DNA of 64,000 nucleotides from an uncultured Rhodospirillaceae bacterium (GTDB taxonomy: Bacteria; Pseudomonadota; Alphaproteobacteria; UBA8366). Positions 34,175-42,051 of this stretch are shown here, piece after piece. Below the pieces are notes generated by a model. It ran no database searches. It was given only the letters and a program-made list of their open reading frames with translations, and was not told the origin of the DNA. A program made the position numbers and the translations under genes. Location of the stretch: assembly GCA_913043025.1 (NCBI GenBank), contig CAJWLM010000003.1, positions 124,001-188,000 on the forward strand, given 5' to 3'. Numbering within the stretch: position 1 is the first letter of the stretch; every line of letters begins with the position of its first letter.

Positions 34175-34196
34175 CTTACAACGGTAATTTCAAACT

Positions 34197-34213
34197 ACCC
34201 TAGTGTAGGGTAT
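34197..34213. promoter_or_regulatory. Palindrome upstream of olsB, candidate operator
   Basis: TACCCTA-GTG-TAGGGTA is a perfect 7-bp inverted repeat with a 3-base spacer, centred about 30 bases before the olsB ATG, where a promoter would lie. The binding protein is unknown; Fur and MucR are encoded right next door. Confidence 0.5.
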
Positions 34214-34219
34214 GCAATA

Positions 34220-34251
34220 TTGTCATTGTATGAAATTGTCATTTTATGAAA
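34220..34251. repeat. Two 16-bp direct repeats upstream of olsB
   Basis: ATTGTCATTGTATGAA (34220-34235) is followed without gap by ATTGTCATTTTATGAA (34236-34251), one mismatch. They adjoin the palindrome at 34197-34213 and together fill the fur-olsB gap. Confidence 0.8.
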
Positions 34252-34269
34252 AATTTTGCCTAATGCCCT

Positions 34270-34686
34270 TTATTTTTTAGTCTTGAGCGGCCTCGCGTAC
34301 AATTCTAAGCGGTGATCAACGAGCTCGTAGCCCAGAGATTTAGCGAGTTTCTCGCGAAGTTTTTCCATCGCAGCATCATGAAAACAAAACACTTCACCGC
34401 TTTCCACATCAATTAAGTGATCGTGGTGGTCATCCGAAGACTCCTCATAACGCGCCTTGCCATCACCAAAATCACGACGTGTAACTATTCCTGATTCTTC
34501 AAACAATCGAACTGTTCGATAAACGGTAGCCAGACTTATCCTTGGGTCTACTTCGGACGCTCTGGAAAAAACCTGGTCAACATTGGGATGATCGTCTGAT
34601 TCCGCCAATACTCGCGCAATTATCCTTCGTTGCCCGGTCATTTTAAGGCCCTTTTCCTCGCAGAGCCGCTCTATTGGTGCGCCCAT
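34270..34686 (-). CDS. Fur-family metal-responsive transcriptional regulator
   Basis: 138 residues. Winged helix (LKMTGQRRIIARVLAE; ISLATVYRTVRLFEESGIV) followed by the metal-binding dimer domain HHDHLIDVESGEVFCFHDAAMEKL and VDHRLELYA. Overall closest to alphaproteobacterial Fur/Mur rather than Irr. A Cys occupies the position (EVFCF) where homologues generally have Glu, while the later Glu of the AMEK segment is kept. Whether it senses iron or manganese cannot be told. Located between mucR and olsB on the same strand. Confidence 0.88.
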   Translation of the reverse strand: MGAPIERLCEEKGLKMTGQRRIIARVLAESDDHPNVDQVFSRASEVDPRISLATVYRTVRLFEESGIVTRRDFGDGKARYEESSDDHHDHLIDVESGEVFCFHDAAMEKLREKLAKSLGYELVDHRLELYARPLKTKK

Positions 34687-34789
34687 GGGCTTCCTACTCT
34701 TCGAATATCGACCAAACCCATCTAAGGGTAGTAGCCGGCGAACCGCATATGCGTCTAAGAAGCTTTTGCGCTATGCGAAAAACCTCTTC

Positions 34790-35221
34790 CTACATTTCGA
34801 TACGCCTACGTGATCTGGTGCCCAGACCAATCTCTTTTGCTAAACGACTACGCTGTTTTGCATAATTTGGCGCCACCATCGGATAATCTGGAGACAAACC
34901 CCAACGCTCTCTGTACTCCTCCGGCGTCATATTATATGCCGTTTTAAGATGCCGCTTGAGCATCTTAAGTTTTTTACCATCTTCCAAACAAACAATAAAA
35001 TCTGGTGTAATTGACTTTTTGAGCGGAACCGCTGGCGTTGGACGGTCTCCAGCGCTCACGTCAACCCCACCAATTGACGCCAGTGTCCTATATATTTGTT
35101 CAATCAATCCCGGAAGGTCTGAAATTGCCACAGTGTTGTTTGACACATGCGCAGCTACAATCTCCGAAGTATAACCTAGAAGATCTTCCCGTTTTACTTC
35201 GGTGGCCGAAGACTCGGTCAT
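34790..35221 (-). CDS. MucR/Ros-family transcriptional regulator
   Basis: 143 residues. The zinc-finger region reads FIVCLEDGKKLKMLKRHLKTAYNMTPEEYRERWGLSPDYPMVAPNYA with the Cys and His residues of the Ros/MucR fold, and the N-terminal part (EIVAAHVSNNTVAISDLPGLIEQIYRTL) is the usual oligomerisation helix region. MucR proteins bind AT-rich DNA and act as H-NS-like silencers in Alphaproteobacteria. ATG start; 234 bases separate it from rimI. Confidence 0.93.
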   Translation of the reverse strand: MTESSATEVKREDLLGYTSEIVAAHVSNNTVAISDLPGLIEQIYRTLASIGGVDVSAGDRPTPAVPLKKSITPDFIVCLEDGKKLKMLKRHLKTAYNMTPEEYRERWGLSPDYPMVAPNYAKQRSRLAKEIGLGTRSRRRIEM

Positions 35222-35455
35222 CTCTGTTTGCCCCTGTTTTTGTTATTACCACTTGCGTGGTTGCCGTCGGCCAAACACCGAACAGCGTGTGTTGCCGAAT
35301 TATTAAACTTTCGACTTAATATGACGTGTTGAAGACTATAGCCTAAAAAATATCACTAATCACCAAGAAATATTACTAATTATCGTTGTAACAATCAAAG
35401 ACTTCAAACATCAAATAAACGTTACTTTTTTAATACCATACACAACAATCTAATT

Positions 35456-35920
35456 TCATAGAACTATTTTCATCACTAAAGCGTCAACTTGGGAGCGGTC
35501 AGCACGTCGATAGTACCCCTTACGGCGAGCGACCGTTTTGAAATTCATCTTCTTGTAAAAGGTTAGAGCAGCGTTGTTATCAATTCCAACTTCTAAATAC
35601 AAAGAAGCTGCAGACTTCTCCCGCGCGCAACTCAACAGCGTTCGCATTAAAGATTTAGCTACGCCGCGCCGACGAAACCTCGGCGAAACTCCAAGGCTGA
35701 GGACTTCAGCCTCATCATGAACAACACGCGCCAAAGCAAAACCGGCAGGTATTATTAGATCCCTATCTGAAATTTCTGCTAATTGAGCCCAACACCCGGG
35801 AGGCCGAAGCAGATTTTCAATGGACACAAGAGGCCAGGGTTCATTAAAACATTCACGGTAAAGATCTGCCAGAGCGGGCCAGGAAGGTTGCTCAGAAAGA
35901 GTCACTACAATATCAGACAC
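35456..35920 (-). CDS. rimI: RimI-like GNAT N-acetyltransferase
   Basis: 154 residues. The acetyl-CoA-binding motif is LGVSPRFRRRGVAKSLM, followed by LYLEVGIDNNAALTFYKKMNFKTVARRKGYY, as in RimI, which acetylates the N terminus of S18. It lies 7 bases after tsaB on the same strand; tsaB-rimI pairing is very common and supports the call over a generic GNAT. Confidence 0.88.
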   Translation of the reverse strand: MSDIVVTLSEQPSWPALADLYRECFNEPWPLVSIENLLRPPGCWAQLAEISDRDLIIPAGFALARVVHDEAEVLSLGVSPRFRRRGVAKSLMRTLLSCAREKSAASLYLEVGIDNNAALTFYKKMNFKTVARRKGYYRRADRSQVDALVMKIVL

Positions 35921-35927
35921 AGAACCA

Positions 35928-36617
35928 TTACTTCCTAGCCAAAACAGTTACACTGGGTGCTCGCAAATACAGTGGTTCAGGGTCGGCGTAAACGCCACTG
36001 TCAAAGCGCTTGCTGGCTAATTCGGCAAATTCCATGGCCACCGGCTCCACATCGCTAAAAAGGCGCGAGGGCTTTCGACCGGACTCGACCAACTGTTGAT
36101 CCAAGCGTTCTGCTCCATCACCAACCAGAGTAATAGATTCAGCTGGTAATCGTGTCTGGATTTCTTCCCCTGTCAACGCCAATGGACCCTGAACTGCCTC
36201 GTTATTTTCTTCAAAAAACTGCACATAAAAGTCCTCCCGCTTGGTTTCAAGTACAACTAATTTTGATCCTTTGACTTTAGGTGCCTGCCAGAAAACAACA
36301 TCAAAGTTTGTCAAACCAATTACGGGTAGCCGACGAGGTAATGCAAGAGCTCTTGCAGTTGCAAGCCCGATGCGTATACCCGTGAAAGTGCCAGGCCCAA
36401 TTGTCACGGCAATCGCACTTAAATCACTCACATCAATATCGCAACCGTCGTATTTTTCAAAAACCTCCTCTATCATAGGGACAAGAGCCTCAGAGTGGCC
36501 GCGTGACATTACCTGAAAACACGAACAAGCTACTTTCCCATTAGCCCAGAGCGCTACTGAGCATGCATTTGCAGAAGTATCAAAGACAAGAATTTTTTTG
36601 GATTTATCCAAACTCAA
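35928..36617 (-). CDS. tsaB: TsaB, tRNA threonylcarbamoyladenosine complex subunit
   Basis: 229 residues. ASKHA-fold protein: ILVFDTSANACSVALW at the N terminus, SRGHSEALVPMIEEVF, and AVTIGPGTFTGIRIGLATARALA. With TsaD and TsaE it makes t6A37 in tRNA. Not catalytic itself in the known complex. ATG start; divergent from the deacetylase-like gene. Confidence 0.94.
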   Translation of the reverse strand: MSLDKSKKILVFDTSANACSVALWANGKVACSCFQVMSRGHSEALVPMIEEVFEKYDGCDIDVSDLSAIAVTIGPGTFTGIRIGLATARALALPRRLPVIGLTNFDVVFWQAPKVKGSKLVVLETKREDFYVQFFEENNEAVQGPLALTGEEIQTRLPAESITLVGDGAERLDQQLVESGRKPSRLFSDVEPVAMEFAELASKRFDSGVYADPEPLYLRAPSVTVLARK

Positions 36618-36704
36618 AAATATCCCATAATTAAGACATCCGTTCTAATATTTTAAACTTGACACGTGAGTTTAAACAGATTTTTTTGTTTATCGGTATC
36701 GACA

Positions 36705-37757
36705 ATGGATTTTTTAAGAAATATTAAAACCAAACTCAATTGGGGACTGCTGTGTTCGATTTTGGTTGGACCAACCTTATTTATATCGTCGCCGGATGTC
36801 CTTGCTTCAAATTCTGCAATTGTTCTTCTCTACCACAGGTTTTCAAATCCCGGTCAATCTGAAACTTCAATTAGTAAAGATAACTTTTCTGACCACGTCA
36901 AAGAGCTCTCATCAGGTAACTACTCCGTATTACCGCTCGCCCAACTAATTAAAAATTTAGATGTAGGTGTATCGCTGCCAAAACGGTCAGTTGTTGTTAC
37001 AATCGATGATGCATATGAGTCGTTCCTAAACATAGCTTGGCCATTGCTGAAAGAAGCAGGCCTTCCAGCAACGCTTTTTTTAACAACTCAACCCATCAAC
37101 TCTGGAAAAAAAGGCTACCTAAACTGGTCCCAAATAAGGACATTGACTCAAGAAGGTGTTTCAATTGGATTAAAAGCACATAGTCAGAGGCGCCTCGCAA
37201 CGCTTACACCACAAGAAGTAACGCGTGAAATTAAAACTGCCCGCACTCTCATTTTCGAAAACCTTGGCGTAACGCCGATAGCTTTTGCGTTTCCTTACGG
37301 ACTCGCCAGTGAAACAGCGCAAAAAGTAGTGCAAGCAGAGGGCTACAAAGCAGGCTTTGGGCAACACTCTGGCGTTCTGCATCGAAAAACTTACCGGTAT
37401 TACCTACCGCGCTTTTCTTTTACAGATGCTTATGGAGATCTTGATAGATTTAAAACGGTTGTAAACGCAGCAGCATTGCCAGTTGTCGAACTTACGCCAA
37501 GTAATCCATTATTATCACCCGACGTAAACCCACCGAACATAGGTTTTACTATTTTACCTAAAGTTACCAATCTCGACAGCTTAGCGTGCTATCACTCAAA
37601 GTTCGGTAAGATCAAGATACAGAGACTTGGTTCGAGCCGAATAGAAATCCGGTTTGTGGAGCCGTTTTCAAAAGGACGTTCTCGCATTAACTGTACTATC
37701 CGGGCAGAAGGCGGCCGCTGGCGTTGGTTTGGGATGCAATACTACCTCCCAATGTAG
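36705..37757 (+). CDS. Secreted polysaccharide-deacetylase-like protein with altered metal site
   Basis: 350 residues from the ATG at 36705; an in-frame start at 36666 would add 13 residues before what looks like a signal peptide (LNWGLLCSILVGPTLFISS, cut near LAS). The NodB-like domain shows ILLYHRF-like IVLLYHRF, motif 1 VVVTIDDAYESF and FAFPYG, as in PgaB/IcaB-type deacetylases. Where the zinc-binding H-[ST]-x-x-H is expected, the sequence is IGLKAHSQRRLATL, so the second His is absent. The last ~100 residues are an extra domain I do not recognise. Likely periplasmic; activity doubtful. Confidence 0.8.
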   Translation: MDFLRNIKTKLNWGLLCSILVGPTLFISSPDVLASNSAIVLLYHRFSNPGQSETSISKDNFSDHVKELSSGNYSVLPLAQLIKNLDVGVSLPKRSVVVTIDDAYESFLNIAWPLLKEAGLPATLFLTTQPINSGKKGYLNWSQIRTLTQEGVSIGLKAHSQRRLATLTPQEVTREIKTARTLIFENLGVTPIAFAFPYGLASETAQKVVQAEGYKAGFGQHSGVLHRKTYRYYLPRFSFTDAYGDLDRFKTVVNAAALPVVELTPSNPLLSPDVNPPNIGFTILPKVTNLDSLACYHSKFGKIKIQRLGSSRIEIRFVEPFSKGRSRINCTIRAEGGRWRWFGMQYYLPM

Positions 37758-37782
37758 AAGCTTTGCTGGAATAAAATTTTAC

Positions 37783-38355
37783 TTAAAAACCGACAGCTCT
37801 CACCTCCACCACCTCTGGAATGTAATGTTTTAACATATTTTCAATTCCCATTTTCAAAGTAGCTGTTGAGCTTGGGCAACCAGCACATGCGCCCTGCATC
37901 TGAAGGTAGACAATCCCGCCATCAAAGCTGTCAAAAACAATATCCCCACCATCCATAGCCACAGCTGGACGCACTCTTGTATCAATCAGCTCCTTAATTT
38001 GTCCAACAATCTCTAAATCATCTCCCTCTGCTTCCGAGGCATCAGCATGATCTTGCGAAAGCGCACTTTCATTCAAGATTGGCAAACCTGCCGTGAAATG
38101 CTCCATGATAGCGCCGAGAACTGAGGGCTTTAAGACGTGCCACTCCTTTGAGCCGCTTTTTGTAACAGTTATAAAGTCTGACCCCAAAAAAACGCCATCA
38201 ATCCCGTCAATGTGAAATAACCGCAAGGCCAAGGGTGATTTCTTTTCAGCATCCGTAATCGTCGTAAAATCAGCAGTGCCACTCTTTATAACATCTCGCC
38301 CGGGCAAGAATTTCATCGTTGCCGGATTGGGGGTTTCTTCGGTCTGAATGAACAT
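37783..38355 (-). CDS. NfuA-like Fe-S cluster scaffold protein
   Basis: 190 residues. N-terminal Nfu_N domain (MFIQTEETPNPATMKFLPG; GSDFITVTKSG) and C-terminal NifU-like domain with the cluster-binding C-x2-C in LQMQGACAGCPSSTATLK. Delivers Fe-S clusters to target enzymes. Convergent with the deacetylase-like gene across 25 bases and upstream end faces trpS. Confidence 0.94.
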   Translation of the reverse strand: MFIQTEETPNPATMKFLPGRDVIKSGTADFTTITDAEKKSPLALRLFHIDGIDGVFLGSDFITVTKSGSKEWHVLKPSVLGAIMEHFTAGLPILNESALSQDHADASEAEGDDLEIVGQIKELIDTRVRPAVAMDGGDIVFDSFDGGIVYLQMQGACAGCPSSTATLKMGIENMLKHYIPEVVEVRAVGF

Positions 38356-38460
38356 GTTTAGTCTCCTTTAGCGTTTTTAGCTATCGAGTTTTGGCAGGGT
38401 TCCCTAAACAAGAGATGGGCTTTGCGCGTGGCGGGGTCAAGCACAAACCTCAATCCTCTA

Positions 38461-39456
38461 TTAAGACCGAAATCCCACCGCTTGGAAAACCTTTCCCATC
38501 ACTGGTCTCGAAACATCTACCGCGCGCTCGCCTCCATTAGCAAGGATTCCATCAATATACTCTGGTTCTGAGAGAAGTTTTCTCATTTCGTTATTGATCG
38601 GCTCGAGGACAGATACTGCAAGGTCAGTTAAATCCCTCTTAAAATTGGAAAATTGTTTGCCGGAATTAATTGAGATAGAATCTTCTCTACTAATACCAGC
38701 AAACGCGGCATAGATGCTAATCAAGTTGTCGGCTTCCGGCCTCCCCGATAGAGCCTCGATAGAATCAGGTAAGGGATTTGGATCAGTCTTTGCTTTGCGA
38801 ATTTTTTGAGCAACTGCATCTGCTCCATCACTCAGGTTAATACGACTCAAATCTGAGGGATCGGATTTGGACATCTTGCTGGCACCGTCTCGAAGTGACA
38901 TTACCCGTGTTGCCGCACCAGTGATTAATGGTTCTGGTAGCGGAAAAATATCAGCCCCATAGTCACTATTGAATTTTTGAGCAATGTCACGCGCCAATTC
39001 TAAATGTTGTTTCTGATCTTCTCCCACGGGCACATGGGTCGCCTGATAGACTAAGATATCAGCAGCCATAAGATTGGGGTACGTATACAACCCTACAGAA
39101 GCATTTTCTCTATTTTTCCCAGCCTTTTCCTTGAATTGTGTCATTCTATTAAGCCAGCCCAACCGAGCGACGCAATTGAGTATCCAAGAGAGATTCGCGT
39201 GATCTGGGTTGCGACTTTGATTAAAAAGAATTTGAGTTTTTGGGTCAATACCGGAAGCAATGAGAGCTGCCGCAACTTCTCGGGTGTTCTCAACAAGCAT
39301 GCTCGGGTCCTGCCAGACCGTTATGGCATGCATGTCAACGATGCAGAAAATGCATTTAAATTTTTCCTGCAAGGCAACCCAATTACGAACTGCACCTAGA
39401 TAATTACCAATATGAAGATTTCCAGTTGGCTGGATGCCTGAAAATACCAGTTTCAT
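38461..39456 (-). CDS. trpS: Tryptophanyl-tRNA synthetase
   Basis: 331 residues. Class I synthetase: [23 protein letters not shown] holds the HIGH-like signature (HIGN), KMSKSDPSD the KMSKS loop, and [20 protein letters not shown] the tryptophan-site region. Full bacterial length. In related genomes trpS commonly lies next to murJ on the same strand; here two selenoprotein-like genes intervene. Confidence 0.96.
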   Translation of the reverse strand: MKLVFSGIQPTGNLHIGNYLGAVRNWVALQEKFKCIFCIVDMHAITVWQDPSMLVENTREVAAALIASGIDPKTQILFNQSRNPDHANLSWILNCVARLGWLNRMTQFKEKAGKNRENASVGLYTYPNLMAADILVYQATHVPVGEDQKQHLELARDIAQKFNSDYGADIFPLPEPLITGAATRVMSLRDGASKMSKSDPSDLSRINLSDGADAVAQKIRKAKTDPNPLPDSIEALSGRPEADNLISIYAAFAGISREDSISINSGKQFSNFKRDLTDLAVSVLEPINNEMRKLLSEPEYIDGILANGGERAVDVSRPVMGKVFQAVGFRS

Positions 39457-39551
39457 TTTCGCAGCTTTCGGCTCTAAGGTGTTAATGCGACGTATTTTCT
39501 AAAACCTATTCGACCCAAGAAACGATAGGCAAAAATCGCGTGACTTAAATT

Positions 39552-40772
39552 TTAGTCATTAAGCCTGTGTTCTTGTGCCCTAGGTACAAGTTGTGTCTTA
39601 CCGACGTGCCTAATGCCTTCATCCTCGTGCTTAATGCATTTTGAATGCAGATCGAGAAACAGTTTACCTGCATTTGTTTCTCCCCAAAACCAATCGGCTG
39701 CTGAACGGCTGTTTTGCACATTGGACTTTGCCGTAGCAGCTTCAAGATACCACATCTTTACGTCCTCGCAAGTAAAGCGAAAAACCTCACCCAAAGTCAT
39801 ATCCTCCCGGGGATTATTTGGAGTTCCTTCAAGAAACCCAGCCAAAAACTCTGCCGCTTGTTTAATATCTAACCCTGCAAGCCCAAAGGTTGTCCTCCCC
39901 CGCTCATCGAGCGAGAGATTATACCAAGGTTTTAGCAAATCAATTTCAGTATAAACTTCTCTTAACACTTCGATATCAGTCTCGACTGCTGGCTTCGGGA
40001 AACCGACCGGACAAAAAACCCCCGATTGGTCGAAAGAATGGCCTCCTGGTGGTTCCTCGTCAAAATCTTCCAAGATTACCGGTCCGTCTGTACGTTCGAG
40101 AAGAGCCATGAGTGATGAGAGTACTTTTGTTTGAAATTCAGGCTCGTTCGGAGCTCCAAACGGCCGACCAAGCTCAAATGGCACCCAAAGTGCTCTTGGT
40201 GGTCGGATACGCTCTGTGTTTTCGCGTACTAGACTTATTCCGGCTGTCGCCAGTCCTTGTTCCTCAATATAATGACCCACCGCGCCGACCGCGCGAGTGC
40301 AGTTTGGTCAAACCGGCACTAACAGGACTGCATTAACATTGTCCTCACGAAGCAACCCTGCAAGCTCATGGCAAGTGGGCTTAATTTCGTGCGGAAGCCA
40401 CCCTGCCCCCATCAAAGAATAGTGAAACCTGGCAATTGAACCAATTTTTCCCCTATTCTCAAGTTCACGTAATCTATCAAGTGGGAAAACAACATTGGTA
40501 TCTTGCTGGAAACCGGTACGATCGTAATTGACGGAGGTGTGGGTCATTACGATATCATTTAAATCTATGTCTCCAGGAATCACCCTGTAACCTGTATCCT
40601 GTAGGAAAAAATTCTTGTCCTCCCGCCTGTGAAGCCCGGCCGTTGTGATAATCGCTACTCTTCGGTCCTCGAGTGCGGGGCCAAAGATAAATGGCTCATT
40701 ATCGAAAACAGGACACTCTTTTTCACGCAAATGCTTCGCATCAAGTGCCGGAATGTCTTTCAATCTAACCAT
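39552..40772 (-). CDS. GrdB/PrdB-like selenoprotein, copy A (in-frame TGA read as selenocysteine)
   Basis: Reading TGA at 40308-40310 as selenocysteine gives one 406-residue protein with Sec155 in VPV-U-PNCTRAVG, a U-x-x-C redox motif. Sequence on both sides belongs to the same family: before it IVMTHTSVNYDRTGF, FPLDRLRELENRGKIGSIA and HYSLMGAG; after it GISLVRENTERIRPPRALWVPF and LGRPFGAP. This is the glycine/sarcosine/betaine/D-proline reductase selenoprotein B superfamily. Start at ATG 40772 is chosen because copy B begins at the matching MVRL; a start 8 codons earlier overlaps copy B. A hairpin with loop GGUC(G) begins 8 bases after the TGA. No known substrate; other Grd/Prd subunits are not nearby. 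The gap after the copy B stop is 4 bases, so the two are surely coexpressed. Confidence 0.88.
40278..40299 (-). promoter_or_regulatory. SECIS-like hairpin after the copy A UGA
   Basis: Minus-strand RNA folds as CACU(C)GCGC-GGUCG-GCGCGGUG: eight pairs including one G-U, one bulged C. The apical GGUC starts 18 bases after the UGA, close to the spacing and the same loop bases as in the E. coli fdhF SECIS that binds SelB. Confidence 0.65.
40308..40310 (-). other. Predicted selenocysteine codon (TGA), copy A
   Basis: The triplet lies in the same motif position as the TGA of copy B, with family-conserved sequence continuing in the same frame on both sides. Confidence 0.88.
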
Positions 40773-40776
40773 GAAA

Positions 40777-41997
40777 TTAATCTTTAATCCGGGCAATTAG
40801 GTGTTGAAAATCTCTAGGAACAATTCCCTTGTTCCCTATTATTGTCAATTGCTTTTCATTCGATATCTTCATCAAAGATGCAAGTTGAAGCAAGGTTTCA
40901 CCGGCCGCTGTTTCACACCAAAACCACTCAGATATTTCTTCGCTAATCGTTCCCGGTTGCAGACTAGCAGCTTCATAGTACCAGACCTTCAAGTCGTCAG
41001 CCGCGAATTTCAGCTTTTGAGCCAATGACTCATCTTTTCCCGAAAAGGCAATACTCTGATCAGCAATAAAACTGTTTATGAAAGTAACGATCTCATGTAC
41101 GTCAAGGCCGCTAACCCCAAATACTGTTCGCCCTGTCTTTGCGTTATTAGAAACTCGGCATGGCGCAAGCAAAGATATTTCCCTAGCTAATGCCTCGCTA
41201 GGATATTTTATCCAACATGTGCGCGGCGGAAGGTTCACCGGACACGACCAGCAATCAGTTTTTTCATTTACGGTCCTATAATCCTGATCCGAAAAATTCT
41301 CTAAAACCGGCACATCCGAGCGCGCCAAAAGGCCTAGCCCGGCCTCAAGCACACGGCGTTGCAAGCCTGGTGAATCCGGTGCCCCCATTGGCCTTCCCAG
41401 TGGAAAGGGAACCCAAAGAGCACGAGGAGGATTTATTTTTTCTGAATGTTCACGCACAAGGCTAATTTGAACTGTTGAAATTCCTTTTTCTTCAATAAAC
41501 CTCGCTAACCCGCCAACGGCGCGCGTACAATTCGGTCATACTGGCGTTAGAAAAACAGCATTCACCTGATCTTCTTTTAGCATACCTATCATATTCTTAG
41601 CGCTCTTCTCGAGTGCTCCCGGCTCTGTTGCACCCATAAAAGAGTAATGTGATGAGGCAATTGATCCTATTGTTTTTGCCTCTTCTAATTCTCGGAGTCT
41701 ATCAATTGGAAAAACAGTATTTAGATCTTGGACAAAGCCGCTACGGTCGTAATTAACTGATGCATGGCTCATTACTATTTCACTGGCATCTGCAGTGTTC
41801 GGAATAACGCGATAATCACCAGACCCAGCTGAAAAAGTTTCATCATCTTTCATTGAGATGCCAGCCGAGGTGACAAGTGCAACTCGCGCAGCCCTTAAAT
41901 CTGGAGCAACAGAAAGTGGAGAATCATCGAACTGCGGACATGGAAGCCGCAGCAAATTCTCTGCTTCACCTTTCGATAGATCGCTCAACCGCACCAT
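40777..41997 (-). CDS. GrdB/PrdB-like selenoprotein, copy B (in-frame TGA read as selenocysteine)
   Basis: Also exactly 406 residues when TGA at 41536-41538 is read as selenocysteine: Sec154 in TPV-U-PNCTRAVG. N-terminal part has MVRLSDLSKGEAENLL, VMSHASVNYDRSGFVQDL, FPIDRLRELEEAKTIGSIA and HYSFMGA; C-terminal part has ISLVREHSEKINPPRALWVPF, LGRPMGAP, GRTVFGVSGLDVHEI and SEWFWCETAAGE. It aligns with copy A end to end, but has diverged, so the duplication is not recent. Start: ATG 41997 matches copy A; ATG 42012 is an alternative. An extra CWSC pair (about residues 220-225) is absent in copy A apart from a single Cys. Lies 54 bases after murJ on the same strand. Confidence 0.88.
41506..41527 (-). 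promoter_or_regulatory. SECIS-like hairpin after the copy B UGA
   Basis: Minus-strand RNA CGCC-GUU-GGCG forms the top of the hairpin (four pairs, three-base loop containing GU); weaker pairs with bulged G residues extend it down to UAC/GUUA. Position relative to UGA is the same as in copy A. Less regular than copy A. Confidence 0.5.
41536..41538 (-). other. Predicted selenocysteine codon (TGA), copy B
   Basis: Same codon of the same motif as in copy A; flanked by continuous family sequence in one frame. Confidence 0.88.
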
Positions 41998-42051
41998 CAA
42001 TTCAACTACCACGCAAAAAATTAAAAAAGTAGTTAAGTCAGGAACACCAAA

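Noticed and set aside
39552-42012. Reading the TGA-split genes as two pseudogenes or four separate small genes
   Set aside because: Both TGAs fall on the same codon of the same motif, frames are otherwise clean for 406 codons, and a conserved Cys lies three residues later; selenocysteine fits far better.
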